NCBI RefSeq assembly: GCF_028290435.1
Contig: NZ_JAQGJV010000009.1
Coordinates: 182,379 to 246,378 of the forward strand
Direction of reading: 5' to 3'
DNA from: Devosia sp.
GTDB lineage: Bacteria; Pseudomonadota; Alphaproteobacteria; Rhizobiales; Devosiaceae
DNA: 64,000 nucleotides
In this document: in pieces, positions 15,830 to 25,550 of the stretch
Position numbering within the stretch: the stretch's first letter is position 1
Layout of the letters: every line of letters begins with the position of its first letter
Program-made: the position numbers and the translations under genes
Notes under the pieces: generated by a model
Told to the model about the DNA's origin: nothing
Database searches by the model: none
What the model saw: only the letters and a program-made list of their open reading frames with translations

Positions 15830-18757
15830 CTATTGAAGGGCAGACGTCATGTTTGGACATTCTTGAACCATGTCCCTGTAGGCCTCCGTAAATCCAAATA
15901 GCGAGTATGTGTCTGCGATATGCTGCCCACCGTCACCAACGAATTTAATCGTGACCACCTTTCCCTTCACCATGGCCATGACCATCTCGGCATTGTGCCC
16001 GCCAAAAGTCATCCGACCTTCTTTAGCGTCGCTCACTGCTCCTGACAGCGTGTTGTCGATGTCCCATTCAGCTTCGATTGCCCCTTCAGGATCCAATCCC
16101 ATGTTTGCGTTATACTGCAGAAGCCCAACTTTTGGTGCCTCGCCAAACGTATAAACGATCAGGTTTGGCTTGCGATCTGGAGAGCCGCTAAGTCTTAAGG
16201 GCTCTTGACTAGTAACATAGCAGTTCATCCCGCGAACTTCGTCCTGAAATCGAACGAACTGCCAATTTTCGTGCTCCTGGCCGGAAATTCGCTCTTCAGA
16301 AAGAGGCACCTCAAATCCCCGCTTTTCAAGCCAGAGAGCCGCCCCCGAATGTCCCTTCTTTACCGCAGCCTCGAAAAACGGACGTAAATCCTCAACAGAA
16401 AAGCTGACCTCGTCGAAACCATTTTCATGATTTAGAACGAAATCAGTGATTGTCGCATAGGCCTTATATGTGTCGCCACTACCCGACGGGTTCGGCGGGA
16501 ACTGGCCATCATTCTGTATGGCCTTGCGCATTGCTCGGGCAAGCTCCTGAGCGAGAAAACCATCGCTATACCGAACGAAAACATCCACAATTTCCGCGCA
16601 GTTGGAATATGTGCAATCCAGCTCCTTTATGGCTTCTTCAACCAGCGAATGAAGATCAGCATCCCAGCCTAATGCCGCGCCCACACGTAGCAGATTTGCA
16701 ATTCGGCTTTCGGCAGCCTCACTGGAGATTTTGTACCGCTCTAGAGCCTCTCTGAGATTGCCTTCCGCTTCGAAAAAGCGACCATAGACCTCAGAATAAA
16801 ACGACTGATCGAAACCGGACTCGGTAATAAGTTGGGTTAACTCTGCCAAACGTGAGGCGGCTAAATCAAGTCTAGGAGGCGCAATGGAGACAAAAAGGTC
16901 GCTTTGCGCGGCCAGTTGATCAATTCGCCGTGGCTGTTCCTGGTCGATTAAGAAAAAATCGTCGGCAGAAATGGGGTTTTTTGATTGATCCTCAGGTTGA
17001 TCAATCACCCTATCTCCAAGCTCAATCAGACGATCATCCGTCAAGCCCGGGAAAGGGGCATTTGATTGACTTCGCCAACGTGTCAGAAGGTAAACGGCAT
17101 TGCGGTACCCGTCGGCGGCCGCCTCCGCCAGCAGAGCTAGCTCACGATGTGGTAGCGACTCTGGGCGTGGAATATCATGATCCCAAGGCGAACTTACATC
17201 GATCCCGAGTTGAAGTAGAGCTAGACGGGACTTGGCCGGTGCATATCCCAGTGCTGCCGCTTTTCTTAGCCATTCTGAAACTTGCTCTTCGGGTGGAGAC
17301 CTATCGGTTTCACCATCATCGGAAATGGAGTCATAAAACTCCTGCAACTGTTGCTTGTGTTCGCTGTGATGCAAAATCATCATTGAAAATGGATCTCCTG
17401 CATCGGCAAGTTTCTCTATTTCCACGTCCGCTAACCCAGCCAATTCTTGATCAAGCTGGGTGAGCTCTGCTATAAGATCGTCTGCGTAGAACCCTGACGG
17501 ATCGTCTTCTGAAATCAAGTCTCCCATCATATCAATTTTTGAGTCCCTAGATAATCTTATGATTCCAATAATTCTCTGCGCATCGATTTGCCCAAGCATT
17601 GCTGCTTTAGCGATATACGGGAGAACCTTCTTTTCCGGCATTCCACGGGCCGACTCCAGTGCTGCCATTGCCAGAGCTCCATCTGGACTACTACTATCTA
17701 AAAATGGTTGGATATTCCTCTCGGCGGTTTCGTATCGCTGAGCGACAATAGCTTCGAAAGCGACCTCAAGCGAAGGCCGAAGTAGCCCGACTGAAGAACC
17801 CGATTTTATGAACGGGCTGAAATTATTGGGGTCATAGGGTCCAAAAATAAAGTCACCATTGGACTGGCCCGGATACCGGCGGTATTCCGGCCCTCTAGTA
17901 TATAGGCCGTCTTTGTCAAATTTCGGAATGGTACCCGCGACATAAGCGGCAGCTTCGGTGCCAGTGATGTAGTTGTCCCCGTTGCTGTCGGCCTGCTTAG
18001 AAGATAACGCGCCTACTAAGGCCGCGCTAAATGCCGCATCTGCTGGAATGTCCTCAAGCTCAGTACCTGCAGTCAAGTACTGTCTGGCCACAGTCCGCGA
18101 TGCGTTACTAACCAAATAACCAGCCTCATTCTCACCGAGGCTGCCTAATGAGTTCATTATGCCACCTGATCGACAGGCCTCAAATGCAAAGAACCCGTGC
18201 TTCACGCCGAGCGCGTCGAAGTACGCGACCAAGGTGCTCCCGGACACCGCTTTGCTGACAAACGACTTCTCATCTAAGGAAGGGGCATCGACAGGAACCA
18301 GAAAAAAACTCGGCTGACCAGTACCTATGCTGGTTCGCGTGACGCCGTGCCCAAAATAGTAAAAGAACAATCGAGCATTTGGAGACTCACTGTAATTCGC
18401 AGCAACATCTTTTACTACGGCGTCTAAATCATCGCTATCAAGGTCCTTCCATACCAAAACGTGAAATTTACGCTCCTCCAAAGCCTTGACCAACAGCCTT
18501 TGGCTGGTCTCGGCACCTTCGAGCGCGGGACTCCAGCTCCCCCGGTAAGCCCCTTGAATTATTAGAACAGCGTGGCTCTCGGAGTATAGAGTTACCTTGT
18601 CGCCCTCGGAATTATTAAAAGACAGGTCAGTTTCGGTTGGTTCTATCTTTGTTTCATAAGCAGGATTGACTGACCATACCGCGTCTTCTTGGGCACAAAC
18701 ACCAGTGAGCAAGATAGCGAAAAGGCAGAGTACCACATACGCCCGAAGGACTGACAT
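15830..18757 (-). CDS. Secreted caspase-like (peptidase C14) protein with helical-repeat tail
   Basis: 975-residue protein. The signal peptide covers about residues 1-22. A caspase-fold p20-like domain (about 60-310) has the catalytic dyad His137 in YYFGHG and Cys195 in FEACRSGG, plus a DSNGDNYITGTE loop (257-268) resembling a calcium-binding hand. A long helical part (about 340-800) contains Sel1-like segments such as EWLRKAAALGYAPAKSRLAL. The C-terminal 150 residues are a separate beta-rich domain. The start at 18757 is preferred because an ATG at 18847 would overlap the previous gene and precede the signal peptide. It lies 7 bp after the NlpC/P60-like gene. Base use is much more A/T-rich than in neighbours. 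The substrate is unknown. Confidence 0.8.
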   Translation of the reverse strand: MSVLRAYVVLCLFAILLTGVCAQEDAVWSVNPAYETKIEPTETDLSFNNSEGDKVTLYSESHAVLIIQGAYRGSWSPALEGAETSQRLLVKALEERKFHVLVWKDLDSDDLDAVVKDVAANYSESPNARLFFYYFGHGVTRTSIGTGQPSFFLVPVDAPSLDEKSFVSKAVSGSTLVAYFDALGVKHGFFAFEACRSGGIMNSLGSLGENEAGYLVSNASRTVARQYLTAGTELEDIPADAAFSAALVGALSSKQADSNGDNYITGTEAAAYVAGTIPKFDKDGLYTRGPEYRRYPGQSNGDFIFGPYDPNNFSPFIKSGSSVGLLRPSLEVAFEAIVAQRYETAERNIQPFLDSSSPDGALAMAALESARGMPEKKVLPYIAKAAMLGQIDAQRIIGIIRLSRDSKIDMMGDLISEDDPSGFYADDLIAELTQLDQELAGLADVEIEKLADAGDPFSMMILHHSEHKQQLQEFYDSISDDGETDRSPPEEQVSEWLRKAAALGYAPAKSRLALLQLGIDVSSPWDHDIPRPESLPHRELALLAEAAADGYRNAVYLLTRWRSQSNAPFPGLTDDRLIELGDRVIDQPEDQSKNPISADDFFLIDQEQPRRIDQLAAQSDLFVSIAPPRLDLAASRLAELTQLITESGFDQSFYSEVYGRFFEAEGNLREALERYKISSEAAESRIANLLRVGAALGWDADLHSLVEEAIKELDCTYSNCAEIVDVFVRYSDGFLAQELARAMRKAIQNDGQFPPNPSGSGDTYKAYATITDFVLNHENGFDEVSFSVEDLRPFFEAAVKKGHSGAALWLEKRGFEVPLSEERISGQEHENWQFVRFQDEVRGMNCYVTSQEPLRLSGSPDRKPNLIVYTFGEAPKVGLLQYNANMGLDPEGAIEAEWDIDNTLSGAVSDAKEGRMTFGGHNAEMVMAMVKGKVVTIKFVGDGGQHIADTYSLFGFTEAYRDMVQECPNMTSALQ

Positions 18758-18764
18758 TGCGTCT

Positions 18765-19442
18765 CTAACCCTGCCTAATTGAATGAAGCTCAAGATCGCC
18801 GTCGAGACGATAGCGCGATACCCCGATTGTATCGCTCTGATTTCCACCTAATACTGAAATGTCTTTTTCCGAGCTTAGGTCGGCTCCTAGATAGAATGCG
18901 ACGTGGCCGTGGCTAGGATTGGATAGGCTTCGAAAAACGGCAATGCTACCTGCTGGCAAATCCGTGGGAAAAGCGCCCCCCTTTTCCCACAAGGCTGGTC
19001 CAAACGAGCGGTAGGCTTTGGAAGCCGCGCTGTGAGCACTGGAAAGGCCGACACGCTCGATGCACCAACTCATGAACGCCGCGCACCACGCAGTTGTGTC
19101 TCCGGCTGGTTTGGTACCGGTGGCGGCGAATAGCAGTACAATCAGAGGGTTCGCAAAAGGACTGTCCCACTCCTCGCGGAGTACGGTCGGCAAGAAGGTG
19201 TCGAGGTGTTTGGCGACGTCGTAGGGCCTGCCATATGTTGGTGAAGTTTCGAGATATTCAATAGCCATAGCCCAATGCGGATCATCTGGTGGAAGAGGGT
19301 TCACGCCCAAAAATATTGGGTCACTTGTGTTTGCGGTAATCCCCCTTAAAACGGCTTCCCAATCATTCTCCGCTGCAAGACTCGTTGTAATCACCGGCAA
19401 TGACAACAGAGATGCAAGCAAATTTCTCCGTGTTAACATCAC
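18765..19442 (-). CDS. Secreted NlpC/P60-CHAP-like cysteine hydrolase (TIGR02594-like)
   Basis: 225-residue protein. The N-terminus MMLTRRNLLASLLSLPVITT resembles a twin-arginine signal. The papain-like/CHAP core has the candidate nucleophile Cys120 in AWCAAFMSWC, His180 in GHVAFYLG, and an Asn201 in LGGNQSD. These three match the family I know as TIGR02594, usually phage or secreted peptidoglycan-active proteins. It is the first gene of a two-gene unit with the caspase-like protein. A cell-wall amidase or endopeptidase role is inferred. Confidence 0.75.
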   Translation of the reverse strand: MMLTRRNLLASLLSLPVITTSLAAENDWEAVLRGITANTSDPIFLGVNPLPPDDPHWAMAIEYLETSPTYGRPYDVAKHLDTFLPTVLREEWDSPFANPLIVLLFAATGTKPAGDTTAWCAAFMSWCIERVGLSSAHSAASKAYRSFGPALWEKGGAFPTDLPAGSIAVFRSLSNPSHGHVAFYLGADLSSEKDISVLGGNQSDTIGVSRYRLDGDLELHSIRQG

Positions 19443-20099
19443 TTACCCCTGAAATTAATTCTGAAGAACATATCGCGAAGAAATAGGCGATGCAATACGA
19501 ACGCCTCTGAACTCTAGTTACTAAAACCCTTGCACTTCTGCCGGGCTGACCGAGTACATCTAAAGAACCACTCTCGGTAGGCTGAATTAATATATAGGTA
19601 GACAGTTCTTAGCTAATTCATTGTTCGTTAGAGCTATGTGTCGACTCCCGTATACATTGACTCTAATAGCAATACTAATTCTGTCTACGCAAGCTATCAG
19701 ATCCTTTGGCCGTTCGGGCAAATCAGCAAAGATCCTTGCATCAGCAGGGCATACCCGATCGTTACGTCACTTGCACCGTGCTAGTAACGGTAACTTCACG
19801 GTCAAACGCAGGTAGAAGTGACACTTTCGCAGTGACCCTAAACCCTGACGTGACACCTCAAACGTGGCCCGCGGCCCGGCTGAGCGAATTCCGCAGCGAC
19901 CGACAGACGTGTGCAGTAAGGGAACTCAGCCACCGGCTCCCTTAATTTCCAGCAATGGACGCATCGCTTCTCGGTGTCCCTACGCCGCCGGAGGCGGTCG
20001 GATCGCCTTCGCCAATAGCCGACCGACACTTAATCAGGCTTGCTCCCGCAACTTGAGGCGGGCATCGTCTGCGGAGAACTTTTGCTGAAGGGGAACAGC
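19443..20099. other. Intergenic region within the island
   Basis: 657 bp between two divergent units. Short open frames exist on both strands (for example 19621-19815) but none has a ribosome-binding site or recognisable sequence. An A/T-rich stretch at 19586-19625 (AATTAATATATAGG) could hold promoters. I see no RNA gene. Confidence 0.4.
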
Positions 20100-22154
20100 G
20101 TGAAGCACAAGTCGATCGATCTGGCATCGGAAGTGAAGCGGGCGACATTGCCGGAAGGGCTTAACGGCTTCCTCTTCCCTCTGTACGAAGCGGTCTCTAA
20201 CTCATTTCACTCGATCGAGGAGCGATGGGACAGCGAAGTAGAAAACAGGGGCTTTATCGAGATCGAATTCGATTCCGCGGCGAGGCAAATCTCGATCGCC
20301 GATAATGGAGTGGGCTTTGACGAAAAGAATCTCAGCGCGTTCCTTACCCCGCTGACCGGCAACAAGTACGAACGCGGAGGAAAAGGTTTTGGGAGGTTTA
20401 TCGCCTTTAAGATTTTCAAAGAAGTCTCTTACTCTTCTCGGCAGACGAACGCAGAAGGTTGGTCGTCCGGAGGGTCCTACAGGTACGACCCTTTCTCTTC
20501 TGAGGACAACCTTGTTGAAGTGGCATCAGGCGCAGGGCTGGACGCGCACCGCTTCGACACCGGTTTGACTGCCGTCATGAAATCGCCGCTGGAAACGTCT
20601 CCGGATTTTTTCGATTTTACCAGTGAACCGTACCAGGATGGTAAAGCACAGGACGCCATCGCCGTTGCGTTGGTCGATCACTTCCTGATTGAATTTGTCC
20701 AGAAGAAGGTGCCGCACGCCTTCTTCCTGACCTTACAAGGCCAGCGCATAAACCTACATACGTACTTCCAAGAGTCGCTTTCGATCGGTGGCACAAGGGT
20801 GGAGCACCTGAAAATTGGCGAGGGCGAGCGGCGGTTTGAATTCAACTATTTTAAGGTGGCAGAGACGCAGGCGAGGAAGCACCGTCTGTACTTCTACGCC
20901 AACAATCGAGCCGCTAGTGACCTTGAGAACATTTCCTCAGGTGTTAACGATAAGCCGTTTTATGAGACGCGAGACGGCCGCGTGCAGAGATATTTCTATC
21001 TAGTGGCAGTCTCGAGTGATTTCTTCGTATCCTCCCAGTCTCGCGACCGGATCACCAACCTGCACGCTAAGATCGAATACGATGGCAAGAAAAAGTCCAT
21101 CAAGGACCACCTGATCGGCTTGGCGAAGCAACACATTCTGGAGATCGAGTCCAGCTATACCGCCGAGAGACGGGCGAAGATGGTTGCCGAGGTTGAACAC
21201 CTCATTGCCATTGACCCTCTACTGCGCCGCGGTCTAGGCGATAGATCTGCCGCAGATTTCGTGGAGAAACGTTCGATCACCGAGTCCCGCGAGCAACTCG
21301 CGCAAGACTTATTCGTAGAACGCTTCCGCCGAAAGTTCGATTTCACAAAGCTCGATCAACACACCAGTGTCGATCAATTAGTCCATCTAGTCAAAACTCA
21401 GATTCCAGAAGACGCGAAGGAAGCTCTAGCGGTCTATGTGGCTTATCGAAACCACGTTATCCGCATATTCCGCGAGCTCCTCAAAAAGCATGACGGCGAT
21501 CTTGCCACAGAGGACAAGGTCCATCAGCTTGTCTATCCGCGGTATAGAGACAGCGATGAAATAGACTATAGCGCGCACAATCTCTGGCTTCTGGACGATG
21601 ACCTCGCCTACGCCCAATACATCTCCAGCGACCGCACACCTGAGGGCACTCACAGGAGCAAAGGGCAGTATGCGCACGATCTGCTGATAAACAACGATAA
21701 TGAGTTGATGGTCGTAGAGATGAAGCGGCCGCAGAAGAAAGGTTACTCCTCCGACGGCGACATTGTTACGAACGACCCGGTCGACCAACTCAAAAAGCAA
21801 ATCTCCGAAATCCGCAAAAAGGGCAAGGTCACGACTTCAGCGGGGCGCGAGATCGCCATCCCGCCCGACACGATGGTGCGTGGATATGTCTTGGCAGACT
21901 GGAACGATAGCTTGCAAAATTATCTAGCGGAAGAAGACTTCGTGATTACCAACTATGGGGGGCGGATGGCTTATCGTTACTACACGACCTTAAACCTCAT
22001 GCTCGAAGTTGTTGCATTTGACCGCCTCGTCGACCGTGCGAGCAATCGAAACGAAGCTTTCGTACAGATGCTTGAGGGGCGGTCGACTTTTGACCGGCAC
22101 GCTAAAGGTCCGCTGTCGAGTCCGCCTCGGTCGGAAGGCGAGACCGCATGCTGA
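20100..22154 (+). CDS. GHKL (HSP90/MORC-like) ATPase fused to a PD-(D/E)XK-type nuclease
   Basis: 684-residue protein. The start is a GTG at 20100 with AAGGGG six bases upstream; a TTG at 20040 would extend it without a binding site. The N-terminal GHKL ATPase has the N-box Glu30/Asn34 (LYEAVSNSF), DNGVGF with Asp68, and the lid motif GGKGFGRF at 93-100. The middle is a long alpha/beta transducer with coiled-coil-like stretches. The C-terminal region (about 500-650) has NDNELMVVEMKRP with Glu540-x-Lys542, preceded by acidic residues and followed by DQLKKQI, as in Shedu- or restriction-type nucleases. The plan suggests ATP-gated DNA cutting, as expected of antiphage proteins. I cannot assign it to a named system. 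Confidence 0.75.
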   Translation: MKHKSIDLASEVKRATLPEGLNGFLFPLYEAVSNSFHSIEERWDSEVENRGFIEIEFDSAARQISIADNGVGFDEKNLSAFLTPLTGNKYERGGKGFGRFIAFKIFKEVSYSSRQTNAEGWSSGGSYRYDPFSSEDNLVEVASGAGLDAHRFDTGLTAVMKSPLETSPDFFDFTSEPYQDGKAQDAIAVALVDHFLIEFVQKKVPHAFFLTLQGQRINLHTYFQESLSIGGTRVEHLKIGEGERRFEFNYFKVAETQARKHRLYFYANNRAASDLENISSGVNDKPFYETRDGRVQRYFYLVAVSSDFFVSSQSRDRITNLHAKIEYDGKKKSIKDHLIGLAKQHILEIESSYTAERRAKMVAEVEHLIAIDPLLRRGLGDRSAADFVEKRSITESREQLAQDLFVERFRRKFDFTKLDQHTSVDQLVHLVKTQIPEDAKEALAVYVAYRNHVIRIFRELLKKHDGDLATEDKVHQLVYPRYRDSDEIDYSAHNLWLLDDDLAYAQYISSDRTPEGTHRSKGQYAHDLLINNDNELMVVEMKRPQKKGYSSDGDIVTNDPVDQLKKQISEIRKKGKVTTSAGREIAIPPDTMVRGYVLADWNDSLQNYLAEEDFVITNYGGRMAYRYYTTLNLMLEVVAFDRLVDRASNRNEAFVQMLEGRSTFDRHAKGPLSSPPRSEGETAC

Positions 22155-22364
22155 TATCGATTGCACTGCAACCACGTCGCCCGATCTACACGCTAGCTTC
22201 TTCTTGACGCGCTGAACACCAACGCCGCCTGTCCCCTAACGTGTTGCAGCCGTTATGCGATAGCGAAAGGGAGAGCATATCGGCTGCTTGTGTCGCTAGT
22301 TGGTCCGGTTGACACCGACTATTCAGCGTATGCGAACCTCAGGCTGCAAAGTATCAGGTGACAC

Positions 22365-22634
22365 ATGGCCCGCATCGGGTATGCCCGCGTTAGCAGCATC
22401 GACCAAGACTTGGATATCCAACTTGCTAAGCTGAAAGCCGAAGGGTGTGAAATCATCCGGTCAGAAAAAGTATCGGGCGGTAGCCGTGAAGGTCGAGTTG
22501 AACTTGCGACGGTTATCCAGTTCCTGAGACCCGGCGATGAATTGATGGTCACTCGGCTCGACAGGCTCGGCCGCGATACACGCGACGTCCTAAATTTGAG
22601 TAGCCTTTGGCGTGCCGATCATCGAGAGAGATGA
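22365..22634 (+). pseudogene. Truncated serine recombinase/resolvase (Tn3 TnpR-like)
   Basis: The first about 78 residues match the resolvase catalytic domain: IGYARVSSIDQDLDIQ with the nucleophile Ser10 or Ser11, FLRPGDELMVTRLDRLGR with catalytic arginines, and DVLNL. After DVLNL (about 22599) the frame continues into 10 unrelated codons that are antisense to the helicase gene. The rest of the catalytic domain, the E-helix and the DNA-binding helix-turn-helix are missing. AGGTGA precedes the ATG. It is probably inactive. Confidence 0.85.
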
Positions 22635-24261
22635 CAACGACTTCTTCTGCTCCGAGGCCTCCGTCTATAAATCTCTTCACATTCCTCGCAACCCACTCGG
22701 CCTCAGAATCTAGAGAAGTCGCGGTATGCCAAGCAATTAGCGGAAACTCGGGCGTTTCCATGATCTGGACGGGACTGTTCCGCTCGGGCCGAACTACTTC
22801 CACGACTTCGCCAGTCTTGAGAGGGCCAGTAACCACGTCGTATCCCACGTCTCTCCAGTGATCTGCACTTTCAAGCAATTGCACTACGTTGCCATAAACA
22901 CCGAACCCCAACGCATGAGCGGACACCAAAACGTCTCGCTGGTTCCGATAACATTTACTTAGTACGGCATCATTCGACGCACCCGGAGGCATACGTGCAG
23001 AGGACCGGTCGAGGTTTACCCTAGGCTTGCCATCATCATCCAAACCGAAGAGTTCATCTGGCTGCCTTATTTTGACGTTCATGATGTCTTGAAGCTCGTC
23101 ATAGGCCCACACGATACTTTTACGATCACGCTCGCCTTTGGTTAGGTCATAGGCCAGCTTATAAAAACTGATTGGAAAATCCTGTCCTTCGTCAATAAGG
23201 ACGTGATCATAATAAGCCGTTATTGGCCCCTTGCTGAGCAGGTCGTTGCAAGCTGCTTCGAAAGCACCGTCGCGACGTTTCGCCAGTGCCCTTGCCTCGG
23301 TGAAGTTCAAAGGAGACACATACTGCCGCTTGCAGGCGTCGGAGTACACGCCCGGCAAATTTGAGCCTCCCCAACCATGTCGAATGTGAATGACCTTCCA
23401 GTCAGGATCATTCTCGGAGTAGTGCCGGTAGAACTTGGTCACTAACGTTTTGATCGTGGCGCGCAGACTTTTGGTCAAAAAGGTAATCAGAATACGTGCG
23501 TGAGGATTATTTAAGTGAAGGTGCGCCACCTTCATTGCGAGGATGACTGTTTTACCTGAGCCAGCCAATCCCCGAATGCGGGCCGGACCGCCAACATCGA
23601 CGAGGGCAATGTGACGTTGCTTTTGGTCAAAGTTTGCGATTTCCGCTTCTAAGGCCGAGAGCGCTACCGCAAGAGGCTGCTTTACTGGATCGTCGATTTG
23701 CCGTTTTGTCGGTCGCGATAGAGCCTTTGCCCCTTCAACGACCGAGCGAGCCTCAGCGACCAGAGGCGCAGCTATCGCGTCAACCTGCCACTCGTGGAGG
23801 TAATCCGTGAGTTGCTCGTAGCTTGTACATACGACGCTTTCGAACTCATCATTGCCCGCCGTGGCTTTGTGACCAGTAGAAGCGTCAAAAATGATCGGAT
23901 GGACCTCCAAAACCGCCTTGGTTCTGCTAGTGCGCAGTTCACGGCTCTTGAGCAGTCGGGCGTATAGATTGCTGCAAAAGTCGTTCAACCCGAGGTCAAC
24001 TTCGCTAGAAGTCTCCGTTGATCGCACAAAAATAGTGTCGTCAACAAAACGGACCGCCACAAACCCGTGAGAAGGCGAGAACAGCAGAACATCGGGGCGT
24101 ATCGTTTCGGTTTCGTAGTCCACGTATGCAGGGAAATCGTAATAGAGGACGCTGCTGTCGATGGCCAACTCACCCTGATTTTCTCGCAGGTAGTCGATCA
24201 AGCTCCTTGAGTTCGGGTCGCTGTGGTACCTATCGGTTGTGACCACGATGTCTATTGCCAT
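22549..24261 (-). pseudogene. SF1 (UvrD-like) helicase with N-terminal nuclease-like region, 3'-truncated
   Basis: 570 codons. The start at 24261 has AGAGGGAAGT upstream; an ATG at 24327 is less likely. The N-terminus (about 30-110) resembles a NERD/PD-(D/E)XK fold (ETIRPDVLLF...VAVRF) without an obvious catalytic lysine. Helicase motifs present: Walker A GLAGSGKT 231-238, Ia ILITFLTKSL, II LIDEGQD 355-361, III VWAYDELQD, IV CYRNQRDVL. Motifs V and VI, needed for ATP hydrolysis and translocation, are absent. The last 13 residues (GRRVYRGRACRAE) are antisense to the resolvase gene, so the true 3' end was lost at about 22600. Confidence 0.8.
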
Positions 24262-24899
24262 ACTTCCCTCTAGAACGCTTGGTCGGCCACTCGGAGCCGC
24301 TAAGCTCCCGTTCACAGCATGCATCAACGCTGTCGGTATCGCTAGGGCTTGCCCCAGTGGTATTTCACCGGCTTGAGCTCTTCGGTGTCACTGAACGTGT
24401 CGTTGGACTTTCCGGACCGGTTTTCGATTATTTCGTAGATGTCAGTGGGTTAACAGGAGATGGCAACGCTGGTCGGATAGCGTGGGCCAGAACACTGCCG
24501 CTTCACAGCACAGAATATCGGATTCTGACAATCGAGTGTCGAATGGCAAGCGAATAAATCGGACCGTCCGCCTTCAATTTTAAGACGCCGTTCCTCTACC
24601 AAATCATTGCTTGCAGATACAACTTCGGCTCGGTGCTTCGGAGATCGCAACGCAGGAGGGCTTTTGACGGTAGAACTTGCACAGAATGATAGCGGAGCTG
24701 AACCGAACCGCGATGAACAACTGTGCTAGCAGCTCGGGTCGCTTGTTGGAGCTCACATAGGCGGAAATTTGTCGAACCGGATTGAACAGGACTTGACGGC
24801 ATGTTCAATCCGGTTCAAACAGGTCAGGTGACACGATCACACCGGAAACCACCTGATCGAACGTTAGAGCGTTCGTCAGCAACAAAAGGATACCACCAT
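24262..24899. other. Intergenic region of the island with a long inverted repeat
   Basis: 638 bp between the divergent helicase remnant and the gene at 24900. The only clear structure is the 14-bp inverted repeat at 24774-24816 (separate entry). Open frames here are short and unconvincing. Confidence 0.4.
24774..24816. repeat. 14-bp perfect inverted repeat with 15-bp spacer
   Basis: GAACCGGATTGAAC at 24774-24787 is matched exactly by its reverse complement GTTCAATCCGGTTC at 24803-24816. It may be an operator, a recombinase site or a transposon-end relic. It lies 83 bp before the start of the 147-residue gene, and no T-run follows. Confidence 0.6.
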
Positions 24900-25343
24900 A
24901 TGCGTGGCGATGCACTGATCCGTAGAGCGAGGCGGTCCGCAAAAAGTATCGTGGGCGGCGATGAGTTGCTGCACTTGCTTCTCACACCCAATTTCATCAC
25001 GATGATGAAAGCAGCCGTCCCCTTAGAAATTCCACCCGTCGCTAATATCAGCCGAGCCCTCAAGGCATTTGATTTTGGGGAGAAGGTAGATCTACATGCG
25101 TTGTCGGTCCGGCAGTTTATTGGCACTGCGGTCAAAGCAATAATGGTTACCCAAGGCTTTGAATTGATGGAGACCGGTGTGAAGATCGCCGGGGACCCCG
25201 TGTTTAGGTCTGGTGCAACCTATCAAAAGGCTGATGCTCTTCTTGACGCAGAGGACGACGACGATTTGCTCTCTCGCTTCGTCGCGGCCCTGAATGCAAG
25301 CGAGCTAGTTCGCCTCAAAGATTTGGTCGACGCAGCGCTCTAA
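24900..25343 (+). CDS. Hypothetical protein (147 aa)
   Basis: The frame is open from 24801, but the ATG at 24900 has AAAAGGA ten bases upstream and the start there (MRGDALIRRARRSAKSIVGG) avoids the inverted repeat. The product has a basic N-terminus, a hydrophobic middle without clear membrane span and an acidic C-terminus (DAEDDDDLLSRF). I recognise no family. A strong hairpin begins 6 bp after the stop, which supports a real transcription unit. Confidence 0.55.
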   Translation: MRGDALIRRARRSAKSIVGGDELLHLLLTPNFITMMKAAVPLEIPPVANISRALKAFDFGEKVDLHALSVRQFIGTAVKAIMVTQGFELMETGVKIAGDPVFRSGATYQKADALLDAEDDDDLLSRFVAALNASELVRLKDLVDAAL

Positions 25344-25349
25344 CCGAAC

Positions 25350-25374
25350 GCGGCGGCACGATACGTGCCGCCGC
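25350..25374. terminator. Hairpin after the 147-aa gene
   Basis: GCGGCGGCACG (25350-25360) and CGTGCCGCCGC (25364-25374) form an 11-bp perfect stem with a 3-base loop. There is no T-run, so termination efficiency is uncertain. Confidence 0.6.
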
Positions 25375-25550
25375 GCCTCATACTAATTCTCGGTTCGAAG
25401 CTCTGGCCACGCCCGCTGGTGGCCGTGCTGCGAGCTGGTCTTTGCATTTCAACCGCAGTCCTCCGCGTGGCAGGCAAGACATCATACGAGGCGACCGCGA
25501 CCGCCAGAAGCGTGCCGCTGTCGGGAAACGTCCAGGCGTCTAGTATAGAC

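Noticed and set aside
19621..20088. Small open frames before the GHKL-nuclease gene
   Set aside because: No ribosome-binding site, no recognisable sequence, and they overlap one another.
22354..24834. Shared TCAGGTGACAC at 22354-22364 and 24824-24834
   Set aside because: Eleven bases shared at this distance are not significant, and no resolvase site structure is visible.
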